Notes: generated by a model from the sequence alone, not told the origin. A stretch of 64,000 nucleotides of DNA from Flammula alnicola (GCA_015499995.1 JADNRV010000062.1:1-64000), one strand, 5' to 3'; counted from the stretch's first letter, positions 31,845 through 42,696 are shown. Made by a program: numbers and translations.

Positions 31845-31990
31845 GGCAGAGGGAGACCCGCTGGGTACGTGACAAATCGTGTTGAACCACATGATTTGCT
31901 TAAATTCCTTCTAGTAAACACGAGGGGAGACCCATGGTGTGGGAGACCCGCGAGGTACGCAAGGAGGCGAGCCATAATCGGTTCGCCTCC
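31845..31990. repeat. Hairpin module C with conserved gggagacccgc blocks
   Basis: The block gggagacccg occurs twice (near 31851 and 31941), the second followed by cgaggtacgc and a hairpin with arms GGAGGCGA and TCGCCTCC (31963-31990). The block is the reverse complement of the one in module B (near 2618-2635). Confidence 0.6.
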
Positions 31991-32109
31991 CTTTACCTAC
32001 CTTCCCTGCTGCCTACTAACATTGAAACAGGTTAGGACATGCACCGCCCTCTCACGCACTCTGTACACAGCACAACGCGGCACAGGTTCACGCCGTACCT
32101 CCACACGAC

Positions 32110-32940
32110 GACAATATGTCAGGACACGTCCTTCACCTCCCTTGCGTACAAAAGCGAGCCGGAGGTGGATTTTTACCGTGTTTCGATGTCGTTCGGGTGT
32201 CCTCCACCGCATGCAAAAGTGAACTGGAGGTGGTTTTGTGGCGTTTCGACGGTGTTCACACCTCCTCCACCCCCTCATGTACAAAAGTGAGCGGAGGTGG
32301 ACCTTTATCACGTTTCGACGCCGTTCGCACGTTCTCCACCTCCCTCGCATGCAAAGCGAGCCGGAGGTGGTTTTTTATTGTGTTTCGACAATGTTCGTGC
32401 GTCCTCCACCTCCCTCACGTGCAAAAGCGAGCCGGAGGTGGTTTTGACTGCGTTTCGACGCGGTTTGTGCGTCCTCCACCTCCCTCGCATGCCGGAGGTG
32501 GACCTTTATGGCGTTTTGACGCTGTTCATGTGTCCTCCACCTCCCTCGCGTACAAAAGTGAGCAGAGGTGGGCCTTTATCATGTTTCAACACCGTTCGCA
32601 CGTTCTCCACCTCCCTCGCATGCAAAAGCGAGCCGGAGGTGGTTTTTATTATGTTTCGACAACATTTGTGCATCCTCCACCTCCCTCGCATGCAAAAACG
32701 AGGCAGAGGTGGTTTTTATTGCGTTTTGATGCCGTTTGTGCGTCCTCCACCTCCCTCGCGTGCAAAAGCAAGCCAGAGGTGGACCTTTATGGTGTTTCGA
32801 CGCCGTTCTCACATCTTCCACCTCCCTCGCATGCAAATGCGAGTCGGAGGTGGTTCTGTCGCGTTTCGACGCTGTTAGGGCAAGCTGGAGGTCATTTCGA
32901 CACCGTTCGCACCTCCTCCACCTCCCTCGCGTGCGAGTGG
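32110..32940. repeat. 70-bp hairpin minisatellite, about 12 units
   Basis: The anchor tccctcgc recurs at 32341, 32411, 32481, 32542, 32612, 32682, 32752, 32823 and 32923, with three more degenerate units before it. Period is about 70 bp. Most units contain CCACCTCC-CTCGC ... GCGAG-cc-GGAGGTGG, so each unit can fold into a stem of about 13 bp. Because 70 is not a multiple of 3, long ORFs in several frames run through the array; they are by-products. Confidence 0.85.
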
Positions 32941-33040
32941 CCAGGGTGGATCGTTAATCACCTTTTGACGTTATCCCTGCCCTCAGTCCTTCGTCATCCG
33001 AAGTGTGAAGTTGCATGCTGGACGCTGGGATGAGGGACTT

Positions 33041-35640
33041 ACCTGACTTGCTTTGCAATGTTCTCGTCCAGCCCCATTGTACCAGCATCATCCAATAAAT
33101 CGGCCCCACAACGGTCCATAACAGCGCAGAAGTGGAGGCATGTACGTACGACCTCCGTGTTATCGTACACTGTGCTCCAGCGTTGTTTTCTTCTCTTCAA
33201 CCTGGCTTTCGAGGTGCAGGCGTTGTGTTGTTGAGGAGGAGAGGAGCCCATTATGCTCAGAGCGGGGTAACAGAGGAACCCAGGTGCTGCCCACCCTTGT
33301 GCATTCAAAGGATAGCAGCGGATATGGGAAAAAGGAGCAGGAAATGCAGAGTCTACGAGGTAAGCCACCCCCGACACAGAATACGATGTTCAAGTACTCA
33401 CCTTGTTCTGCATTTACCAGCCTCACAACAACGACACCTCGCACTGCTCCCTCCGCAACCTACCAGTCATTCGAACATTGGATATGACGAGTATAGCATG
33501 CGAAGCACAGAGATGATGGGATGAACTTGCAGACCTCTACTGTCTGGTAAGTTCTCGTTTTCGGTACGGGGCGAGCTTTACTGACCTCTTTCCTTAGGCC
33601 TTTCATCCTCATCGATGACATCAGCGCTGTCGAACAGGAGTCAGCAAGCTCATTTGAGGGCAGAATACAGCGGCACATACCCATAGCTGCCCACGCAGTC
33701 ATTTATCCATTATTCATAGGCAAACGAAGCGCGTTGCTGCGGACTCAAAGCTGGGATATGAGGCTCGCAGGTGCCGAAGATATGTATGAGATCCACCATG
33801 AGAACAGAATTCAAGGTACTTATGTGTCTTGCTTTGCAGTGTTCTCATCCTCTAGTTGCCATCTGGTCCGCATCATCCGAGGAATGGCTCTGCAACCCTC
33901 GAGAGCAGCATACCAGCCAAGCCTTGTGCGACCTCTGTGTCGTCTGCTGTCCTCCAGCGCTGTTCCTCTGCAGTTCAGCCTGGTTTTTGAGGTACGGTGA
34001 TGCCCTTGCGGGGTCTTCATGCTCGTAGAATGACAGACAAACAGACAGGGATGGAGAGACGTCCACAGCCGAGATCGAGCAGCGGTTTATTCGGTTTCTC
34101 GAGGACTGTAGGATGCGGATTTCAGAGACATTTCGAGGTGAGTATTGAGCATTGCACCTGCATGATATGGCCTGCTGATGGCTACACATGTTCTAGGCAT
34201 AGAATATATTAGCGCCAGATCAACCATGAAGATCGAGCGATGCAGCTTCTGGGTGTGGGCGGTTTCGTGGCCCGCTCGTGGTTTGCAGACGCTGCTGCGG
34301 TTCACTACATCGATCGCCAGAAACGCAACGGGAGAGTTACGCGTCCATTAGAGGTCGCCTTAAAGTCCTGTACGACAGGAAAAAGAGGAGGGGTCAGTAC
34401 CGAGGTACCGAGGCAAAGGTGAGTATTATACATCACTTACTCGCATGATAGCTTTGTTGACCATAATAAGGTGCTCTACATGACGAACGATAAACATTGA
34501 GACCTACAAGTCAAGTAAGGTGACGGGCAGCAGCGTTGGGTCAAGAGAATGGGTGAGATGACTAGATGGCTTACGAGAGGGTGGAGAGGAGACAAGGAAA
34601 GGGATGAAGAGACGAGGTAAAGTCTTTTGCTCCCTTTATATGATTCTGACACCCGTTGTACGTACATGTGTGGGCTAAGTAGCAGAATATAATCGAGTTG
34701 TTCAAATGAAATGAACATTTGATTAGCACTTGTCCACACGGCGTGCATCCCTCCGTCTCATTATCGTGTGCTCCTCTACCTTTGTCTAGCATTGTCTACG
34801 TGTTAACTGGTGCATTTACTTCACAGATTTCAACCTATCATAAAAGATATCTCGCATCAAGAGGAGGTTTCTTCAAGGTTTCAATTCTAATCTGCGCTTG
34901 CCAGAGTCCTATATACAGTACCTGCAATGGTTTGGCAAAACTCATCCTCACCTTCACTTACAGTTTCTCCGGACCTCACTCACTGGCCTATCACACTGCC
35001 TGAGCACCTAGGATATCAGACCGTCCCCAGTTTAACGAATCCCGTTGAATTTACGATTAGAACGTATTCCATGCGTAGCAATACACGCGATCTCCAGGTG
35101 CAACGAAGATTCTGGCAGGCGAAACCTTCTTGCGCAACTTATTCTAGCGCCTGACAAGATACTTGATGGGGTGATGCATTGCATCTTATGTGCTTTTTTG
35201 GAGATCCCCGTTGCCACTGGTGAATTGGAATTGGAATTGGAATCGGGGGTCGAGGAGAAGGTCTTGCCGGTGAGTGGATGTCACCGTGCACGGCTTGGTA
35301 CTCAGTCAAGGGTCAGAATAGAAGCACTTCCGAGTGATGACGTGCATCTGGAGAAATAGATATGTGGTATTTGGAGAGGAACCAACATTTCAGTGTCTTC
35401 AAGTTGGGTGTGTCCATGAGTATATCTTTCGACCTGGGCTCAAAAGATAGTTACATTTGCTGATAGCATGTGAGAAACAAGACCCTGTATCTAATACGAG
35501 TCCATTCTGTAGGTTTGACGAAGATACAAGCTGTTCGTTGCAGCGGAAACGGCATAAGCAACATGCATTCTGAGTCTATGTACAACTATTACAGCATCGA
35601 ACTGTCAATATGAAAACACTCTCGGTTATTGTCATCATTG
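33041..35640. other. Unassigned interval in the transposon, probably degenerate coding DNA
   Basis: Intron-like borders and short open stretches occur on the plus strand, for example 33592-33814 (PFILIDDISAVEQESASSFE ...), but frames do not join and an in-frame stop lies between them. Two segments resemble each other: about 33045-33240 and 33820-34000 share tgctttgca.tgttctc and ctccagcg.tgtt. A second group of short ORFs lies at 34926-35360. I recognise no domain. A decayed gene or gene pair is the simplest reading. Confidence 0.3.
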
Positions 35641-35648
35641 TCTGTAAG

Positions 35649-36070
35649 TAGTGATGGGCGCGGGTAACCCACGGGCAATTTTTTGTCGACCCGCACCCGT
35701 ACCCGCCAAAACCCGCACCCGTGGCCACGGGTACGGGATCCCGTGCTTGCAGGTGCGGGTTTGCAGGTGACCCGTGGGTACAGAAACCCGTGCGGGTTTG
35801 ATGGGCGTCGTGAGAACTTGTGCTAGCAGAACTATGTTAAATTAAAATTAGAATACATTTTGGAAAATTACATTACATAATTAATTATTCAGGTAACTAA
35901 AGAACGTGTTGGACACACATTTCGGAGTTTTCCGTGTGCCGGCCGAAAACCCGTGACCCTGGCACACGGGTGCGGGTTGGCTGAGGGTCACTCAAAGTGC
36001 ACCCGCACCCGCACCCGCCACACCCGTACCCGCAAACCCGCACGGGTGTCAGCACCCGTGCCCATCACTA
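35649..36070. mobile_element. hAT-type MITE, 422 bp
   Basis: Ends TAGTGATGGGCGCGGGT and the inverse of TAGTGATGGGCACGGGT form a TIR of about 16 bp, flanked by the perfect 8-bp duplication TCTGTAAG (35641-35648, 36071-36078). The 8-bp TSD points to hAT mobilisation. Both arms contain repeated acccgcaccc and acccgtacccgc motifs in opposite orientation; the centre is AT-rich. No coding capacity. Confidence 0.9.
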
Positions 36071-36394
36071 TCTGTAAGATACAGAAAGTATGAGTGTATG
36101 GCAGATCCTAAAAAGTTGGATGCCTACCGAATAAAAAAATCCTGTGGTATCGTCAGGCCGGTTGGTAGCAGGATTGCCATGACCGTCCATGGGCAAAATT
36201 ACTGAGGTCAAGTTCAGTGGCAATTGTGAATATGACACAATGCCATGAGTGAATACTGCAGGAAAACCTCTTTGAATCTGACCGGTCGCTATTGAATTCC
36301 GCAAGTACCTGTGCAAAGCACGGGAACGTGCTAGTACCTTATGAAATATATTCAAAGTTTTTCTATTTACTCTTGTTTACCTGAGATTTTCGAG

Positions 36395-37329
36395 ATGGCC
36401 TGGGCCACCTGGTCCTCGTTTTGCCATGCGAAGCAATGGCCCTCATCCCTCCAAGTGGATCAGGCTGCGGTAAACGCAGCAGATACCACTCCTGCCGCTT
36501 CCTCTTCTCATTCACCACCCCTCCCAATGGCCGCCGACTCCGGATCCTTGACCCGCCCACAACCAAGACCGATCCGTAAAAGCCAGCCTGAGAAGGTTGA
36601 AAATGCCATTCAGTCGCGCGAACCTAGCTCGCCTCAGCTAGAGCCGAAGAGTGTTGGTTCGACAACAACTCCAGCAAGTGCGGGTAGTGCGGAAGCTTCA
36701 CAGCCGCTGTCGCTCGTTAATCCCTTGTACGTTTATGGGCTTATCATTCTGTTAGATTGTGTAAACCGACTTACCTGCTTCTTTAGTAATGCACTCTTTG
36801 GCCCCGCGACCGGACCTTCAACGCGAATCGAGTCCCTGCGAGCCACGGCCACTGCTGCGAAGGTTTCAGGAAAGGCCACTATCAAGTCTTTAGTGAAAGA
36901 CGGCGGTAAAGGGAAAAAAGGTACGTTTCAACTCACTCTTGTGGTTGTTGTTTCTTCGTATCTAATCCCTTGAATGTTATTGTATGCAGGTGATACTCAG
37001 CCAGCAGAAAACTCGAAGACGTTCGCACCTGGCATGAAGCGAGTAACAGCTAGCGCGGCCCCGAAGTAATTTCTTTACGATTTTGTTGTCTTTATCTCAC
37101 GGTTCCATTCTGCATTCCTTTTAGAAACCTTTGCTACATTGAATACCTCGAGACACACGATCCGATAACGCCCGCAGCCTTCGAGTCCTATTGGAAAGCA
37201 ATGGATAAGGACGAAATCAAGGTCTTTTGTCGTTTGCACTATCTACTAACGATTCCTACTTATCACACCGTGTTTGACTCATGCAGAAATGGGCTACTCT
37301 CAGCAAGTCAAAGAAGGAAGCCGGAGAAG
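36395..37329 (+). CDS. Unrecognised spliced gene carried by the transposon
   Basis: Five exons join in one frame: 36395-36726, 36787-36920, 36990-37065, 37125-37221 and 37287-37329, all with GT-AG introns of 57-69 nt. The next junction (acceptor near 37424) is unclear, so the 3' end is not fixed. The product starts MAWATWSSFCHAKQWPSSLQ, continues through a Pro/Ser-rich, basic linker and ends in a charged helical section YIEYLETHDPITPAAFESYW and KWATLSKSKKEAGE that faintly recalls an HMG-box-like helix. I do not recognise it. Five phase-consistent splice junctions argue that it is real. It could be cargo or a further accessory protein of the element. Confidence 0.5.
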
Positions 37330-37829
37330 GTCAGAACATCGAGTAAACAATCTTGCGAGCCAAAGTATGTCTTATTATCTTGATAACCCTCCAAATTATT
37401 GATATTATCTTATGAACTGTGCAGCCCTCCGATGTGTGGTTGTGTCTCCTCGCCGCTCGGCCATTTCTCCCTCTGCCCGTGGTCTGCTATCTCAGTATCA
37501 TGATATTTCTTCCGGACGCCTTCTTTGCACCTTGCTGCTCGCGATCGGATTCGCTTTCTTACGCAAACTGTTCTGGCTTCTGCTGCTCCTACATGTCTTC
37601 CCTGCTTATATCTCGGGTCGATGCTCTCTTCGTCTCAAGACTCGTCTTCTGTTGCTGCTTCTCATATCTTCAACTGGAACTGCTCAACTGACTTTGCTTC
37701 ATGTTCGCCTTACGCTCGCGACGACTTTTCTTGGTGCGAAATGCCTTAGCCTCGTTTACTTGCACATAACCCTCAAGCTCTCGTACTGGTGCGTGATCTG
37801 CTTATAACCTATTGACCGGATTCCGACTT

Positions 37830-38590
37830 ATGATACTTTTACATTTACTTTAGTCTATATTCTTGGTGCTGAATGGAATGGTTTGTCTAGGTACGACGTG
37901 GTTAGATTTCGTTAGATTGCTGGGTCTCTTGTGGTCTGGGATGTTTAGATGGTGTTAGATTGTGCTAGATGCCGCTGATAGATGTTGTTAGATGTCGCTA
38001 CATATAATTATATGATGCTTAGGAGAAGGTCACTGTATTGTTAGATATGGTCCGATAAGAATAGAAAATTCATCTTGCCAGATGTTGCCAGGACCGGATC
38101 GCGTAACAAAATATAACATGTGTGACGTGGTTGACTCTGGTTATATCTGGCCACCTGGGTTTCTCACTGGGGTTCAACGTCCAGCTCTCGTCCGTCGTCA
38201 CCATGTTTACCCACCCCACTCCAGACACACTCCAGACCCCGCCGCTCTCACCCAAACCACCACCACCGCGGCTGCTTCCTCGATACCGCTGCTCCTTCGA
38301 AACGACAACGAGGAGTGGGAACGGCAGAGCGACCGCCGCCGTGTCAACACAATGGGGCGAGGAAGACCCGCAGCACGACCGCTGCTACATTGATTTGACG
38401 AGGGCAAGGACAGGAAATGGCTCGACCGACCATGCCGCCGGCGCAGCATGCAATCGAGCATGACGACGCACCGATGTGTCCTTCACATCCGCCGCTACCT
38501 CAACCACCTGCTCCTCCTCGCTAGGCCCGAAGGATTTCCCCACTTCAACGATGGCCATATGGCGACAGGGAATGAGAAAGGGGGACCCAA
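37830..38590. other. Right internal subterminal region, no gene
   Basis: Contains short gttagat repeats (about 37900-38060) and GC-rich low-complexity DNA from 38200. I see no supportable gene. Confidence 0.4.
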
Positions 38591-38773
38591 GAAGTGGGAG
38601 GCCCATGCAGTGCGTCACATCCAATCGCGATAACGAATGTTATCGCGATTGCATATTTCTTCTTGCGTCTCCCTCGACTCATTCATCCCTCCACCCACAG
38701 GCTATGCGAGGAGACGACGAATGTTGGTTCGTCGTCTCCTCAGATTCGAATGTCGCAGACGACGTTCGAATCT
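38590..38773. repeat. Hairpin module D (inverted counterpart of module B)
   Basis: Three hairpins: arms AATCGCGATAAC/GTTATCGCGATT (38623-38650), AGGAGACGACGAA/TTCGTCGTCTCCT (38709-38740) and AGATTCGAATGTCG/CGACGTTCGAATCT with one wobble (38742-38773). The flanks align with the reverse complement of module B, but the first hairpin has an unrelated stem sequence. Confidence 0.85.
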
Positions 38774-38799
38774 ATACTTGGAGTCCGCAGCGCCATTCG

Positions 38800-39640
38800 G
38801 CGTCACCAACCCAGCCGACTAGGCTGTCACTGCGCACCCCTGTCGCCACCGCCTCCCCCGCGCCACGACCATGCACGGGTGCACCGAATCGCCAGCGCCT
38901 CCACCGCGGAAGCTGGATGCACGACCTCACCAGCAAGCAGTCGGGCGGATACGACGACACGGCGAGGTGACAGCAGCGACGGCAGCACGACCGCTTCTGC
39001 GGCTCGGATACGGCGACCGCGACGTTGTGGCAGTGGTGGCGGCAGCACGACCGCTTCTGCGGCTCGGATACGGCGACCGCGACGTTGTGGCAGCGGTGGC
39101 GGCAGCACGACCGCTTCTGCGGCTCGGATACGGTGACTGCGACGCGGTGGCAGCAGCAGCGGTATGATCGCTGCTGCTCAGATACGGCGACGACGGCGAG
39201 GCAGCGGCAGCGGCGTGATCGCTGCTGCTTCTCAGATACGCCGACGGCGATGAGGTGGCAGCAGCTGCAGCCGCAGCGCCCAATGCTGCTGGGATACGGC
39301 GCCAGTGACGAGATGGAAGCAGCAGCAGCAGTACGACCGCCGCCGCTGCTGCTGCTCGGGTACAGCGGGGATCAGCAGCAGCACGACGGCTGCCGCTGCT
39401 CAGATACGGCGACGACGTCGACCGCTGCTGCTGCTGCTGCTGCTCGGTCGCGGCGGCGACAAGGAGGTGAGAGCACCGGCCACAGCGATACGACGAACAA
39501 GGAGGCGAACGAGGATGAGCAGCAGGAGAGGCGACGATGTGCGATACTCACATCGACGTGCGCCCTCCTTGCTCTTATCCTCATTTCGTTCCTGTGTTTT
39601 ATTTTGCGTACCTTATGACCAGTAGCTTAGTTTGAATATA
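38800..39640. repeat. Right subterminal GC-rich repeats with a 60-bp tandem repeat
   Basis: At 38981-39140 a 60-bp unit (ggcagcacgaccgcttctgc then ggctcggatacggcgaccgc) recurs about 2.7 times with few differences. To 39450 it grades into gcagcagc and gatacggcgacg repeats. It corresponds in inverted order to 1980-2310 on the left. ORFs here are low-complexity artefacts. Confidence 0.65.
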
Positions 39641-40039
39641 TTAAAGTGTTCTATTTAATTTTTTTTTTACCTGAGTATCTAATCTATAGATAACAGATGA
39701 GCGCCTGCATCTCCAAATACTGAGTAGTGCTTTCCGTCTATCTAATCTATAGATAACAAAAACAGGGCGCTTTCCGTCTAATTTTAGAACGTCATCCAAA
39801 GTCGTGCTCGTCAATCCATCGATCCCTGCGCCCTGTGAGGCGCGCAAAGGGCGGGAATGGGTAGCAATATATTATTAGACCTTATTGGATTTTTTCCCTG
39901 TCCGAAACCGTTCCCAACGACGAGCACAAGCCAAAATATACCCCCACGCATTAAATCCTGCATTGTTGACATCTATTTACTATGAGCCCCGCCCCAATTG
40001 GGAGCGTCATCTAAAGCCAAGCGCCCCAGTCCTATTCCG
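39641..40039. repeat. Inner part of right TIR with extra repeat units
   Basis: Two copies of tatctaatctatagataaca (about 39674 and 39738) and one more TIR-type unit (tgcattgttg at 39959) that is missing or diverged on the left side. Confidence 0.55.
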
Positions 40040-40768
40040 AGTGCACGACGTCATTTTCGGATCAATACCTGGGAGTAAAAATAGTTTAGAAGTGCCTAGA
40101 ATTAAAAATAGATCGCCAGGAACATGAGATCATATAATGATGACATTGCAATGACGCTCTCCCGGAAGTCCAGGTTATTTTTAGAACTACATCCAAAGTC
40201 ATCCTTTGCAATCCACCCCGTCCCGCCCCCCCAAGGGTGCGCAAATGATGGATTTGGATAGAGAAAAATCAGGGCTACGCAATGGTATTTTTCCCGTGCC
40301 CAAAAGCGCCCGCGACGATGAGCAACACCCAAAATACAACCCCGGACATCATTTGCTGCATTGTTGACAGCTGTTTACCATCAGCCCCGCCCCAAATGGG
40401 ACCGTCATCCAAAGCCATGGGCGCCAATCCACCCGTTCCCGCCATCCCCCGACGCGCGGAAACACCTAGAATAAATCAAATAATATATATAGACCCTAAC
40501 GGAATTTTTCCCGCGCTCAAATGCGCCCCCAACGACGTGCAGCACCATATTTTGTGCCTGCCCATCAAATCTATGCATTGTTGATGTGTATTTATTATTA
40601 CCCGCCCCCTGCAAGGTGAGCAAACCTGCCCCGGCTCATCCGGCATGCTATATACAGTGTGTTACATGGTCTTAGGCAACGGCCTAAGTGGGGCAAACCT
40701 GTCATCTATGTATAACGTATTTTAGGCCACAGCCTAGATATCATATATAATTCTAGCTACTAAGGCTG
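40040..40768 (-). repeat. Right terminal inverted repeat
   Basis: Reverse complement of 96-811. Palindromes CTTAGGC-aacg-GCCTAAG-type (40671-40688) and TAGGC-caca-GCCTA (40723-40736) lie at the same distances from the tip as on the left. Unit marker tgcattgttg occurs at 40357 and 40574. Confidence 0.85.
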
Positions 40769-40775
40769 TTGGAGA
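40769..40775. repeat. Right target-site duplication TTGGAGA
   Basis: Second copy of the 7-bp duplication, in the reading frame of the interrupted RT gene. Confidence 0.85.
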
Positions 40776-42696
40776 GGTGTCGGCAGATGCGGATTTTGTC
40801 GGGGGTGCCAGGTTGTTGCGGTTGCACGGAGACGATGAGGGGAGATGACTGGAAGGGGCCCCGCAGGATGAGCTCTGTCTCCTCGCGCGAGAACGGGCCT
40901 GACATCCTGCGCGCCAACACTTCCGCGGACAGGTATTCCTCGATGGCGTCCATGTGAGGTAACGTTGAGGGGTTGTTGGGTAATATGACGGTTTGGGAGA
41001 GGATGGGCATATGCCCGAGGGGAAAACCTAAGCGTAGATTCTGTATCAAGAGTGGGTAAGAAGAAGAAAGGTTATGTTTATCTAATAAAAATTCGAATGC
41101 ATCGGAATTGTAGGGATGGGTAATTCTATCAAAAATGGAGGAGTGCTCAGGCGACGAGTAACTAAAAGGGGGGCGCGGAATAATAGAAGATGAAAAGTCT
41201 ACATAAGAGAGGGAAGGAGGGCGCGCTGCGGTAAGAAAATCTTCAAGTGTTGGAAGGGTTGGCGCGGCAGGTCCAGGAGAAGGCATTGTGGGCCTTGCTG
41301 CCGCAGAATGAGCACAGGTGGGCGCGGTCGTCCTTGTTATGTTGTTGGGAGCACTGGGAGAGGGCGCGCTCGCCTCGAATGTTCCAGTTGACGCAGAGTT
41401 GTCGGTTGTCCGGCGTGACGAGGCCGCGGCTGGAACACTTCGCCCATGTCGCCTTGCCGTCGAGGAATTTGACAGGAGTGGCGGAGTCGAGATGTTGGAA
41501 TGAGTTGTGTCCTCTCTCCGAGCATATGAGGCAGTTGGAGGTGGAGGAGGACGACCTCCCGCTGCCTGAAGGAAAGGACTGGGGTGACTGTAAGTTGGAA
41601 CGATCAGAGGTGCAGCGGAAAGGGAATTTGCCAGCAGGAGAGTTCTTGTTGGGGTAGTTACCACTCTCGCGGCTACTACCCGATGGGAACTTGTTCCCTT
41701 GTGACATAAAGAGATCGTGCATCTCGGCCTTGAGCTTGGCGGCGCCCTCGCAAGCTTTAAAGGCATCCACGTAATCTTTAAGCTCAAATTCGTCATAAAC
41801 GCTTCTGTGCTCTTGGCGGAATTCAAGCTCGACGCTTTTCCAAGCGTCGTATAGCTCGTTCTTCTTGCGCTGACCATTGAAAAAATTGAAATGGTCATTG
41901 TACCATGCCGAGTGTTGTCCGTCCTCGCCTTTCTTGTCGCGCTGCTGCTGAAAGTCGAACATGTTTTCGGCGGCCTCTGACCACTGGCTAAAGGTAAGGG
42001 TCAGCTCCTTGCTGAAACGATCCGAGAGTTTTCCGATGTCAAGGATCGAGATCCCTTTGGTCTCGCCTGGCAACGGGTTAGATTTCATGGTCGGCAATGT
42101 CGCGGCCTCGTCAATTATCACACGCAGATTCTTGTTTAGGAAAAAAGGGAGGGGAACAGACACACAGCCTTCGGTGTCAAAAAGACTCTGCGGAAATTGG
42201 ATGGGTGTGGCAGCGCCTGGAGTTCTGCGGACTTGAAGGGAGCCGTCCATGCACCTTCTCTTGGATATCCTGAGTTCTTCCGCTGACAGTTTGTCTTCCG
42301 CCTTTCGTTTAGACTTATCTTCTTTTTCTTTCAGCTCTTCATCCGCAATCCATTTCGCCAAGCTAGCATAAATGTGATCGCGGACAGTGAGAAAAAAGAA
42401 GGAACCTTTAGACGATTTAGATCGTCAGGGTCGATAGTGATGAGGGACGCCGTCTCGGATCCAGTGTCAGGGTGCGCGACTGGGTCTAGAGTGTGATTGA
42501 AAGTTTTGAGGCTCCTGGCCTCGTTCTCAGCCTCAATCTTCTTATTCTTCTGTAGTATATTAGTCAAAGAAAGAGATTTTAGCATTTGTATAATGATCGG
42601 GGAGGTGTGAGTGCGTGGAGCGCGAGCAGGTGCTTGCTGGGCAGGTGCGCCAATAATAGGTGCACCGATGTTGCCATTATCGCCAACCAGAGCCAT
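40776..42696 (-). pseudogene. Gag-like and RT-start region of a DIRS/Ngaro-like retroelement, interrupted
   Basis: The minus-strand frame begins near 42696 (MALVGDNGNIG), changes frame around 42350-42390 (an intron or a frameshift), and continues to about 41240. It has two Cys/His motifs, CLICSERGHNSFQHL and CSFCGSKAHNAFSWTC, a pattern I recall from Agaricomycete retroelements. A second frame (41898 to 40776) runs into RT-type sequence: FPLGHMPILSQTVILPNNPS, MSGPFSREETELIL and KIRICRHLS. There the 40.7-kb transposon cuts in; the frame continues at 95-1. The type of element is inferred; tyrosine recombinase and RT core are not in the window. Confidence 0.65.

Larger units (their letters stand above)
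96..40768 (+). mobile_element. 40.7-kb composite TIR DNA transposon with Tnp2-type transposase (Plavaka/CACTA-like)
   Basis: The ends are 5'-CACCTGTAGTAGCTGG and the inverse of 5'-CAGCCTTAGTAGCTAG, flanked by the 7-bp duplication TTGGAGA. Matching palindromes lie at exactly equal distances from both ends (32 and 80 bp), so the termini are fixed to the base. Inside are a Tnp2-type transposase gene, a partner gene, an unrecognised spliced gene and long hairpin-rich subterminal repeats. It contains two nested LTR-retrotransposon insertions totalling 22,449 bp with their TSDs; without them the element is about 18.2 kb. A MITE is nested as well. Assignment to Plavaka/CACTA rests on the transposase; a 7-bp duplication is longer than the 2-4 bp usual for that superfamily, so the family of the termini is open. 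Confidence 0.85.

Noticed and set aside
32116..33033. 305-codon ORF
   Set aside because: It runs through the 70-bp minisatellite; comparable ORFs exist in other frames because the unit length is not a multiple of three.
38981..39140. CRISPR-like array
   Set aside because: The 60-bp units are directly adjacent with no unique spacers; the genome is eukaryotic.
39025..39618. 197-codon ORF near the right TIR
   Set aside because: Arg/Gly/Ser low-complexity translation of tandem repeats, with equal ORFs in other frames.
128..40736. TAGGCTGTGGCCTA as the true end of the transposon
   Set aside because: The host reading frame and the TTGGAGA duplication put the ends 32 bp further out on both sides.
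96..40768. Starship-type giant element
   Set aside because: No tyrosine-recombinase captain gene was seen at either end; the element has long TIRs and a Tnp2 transposase.
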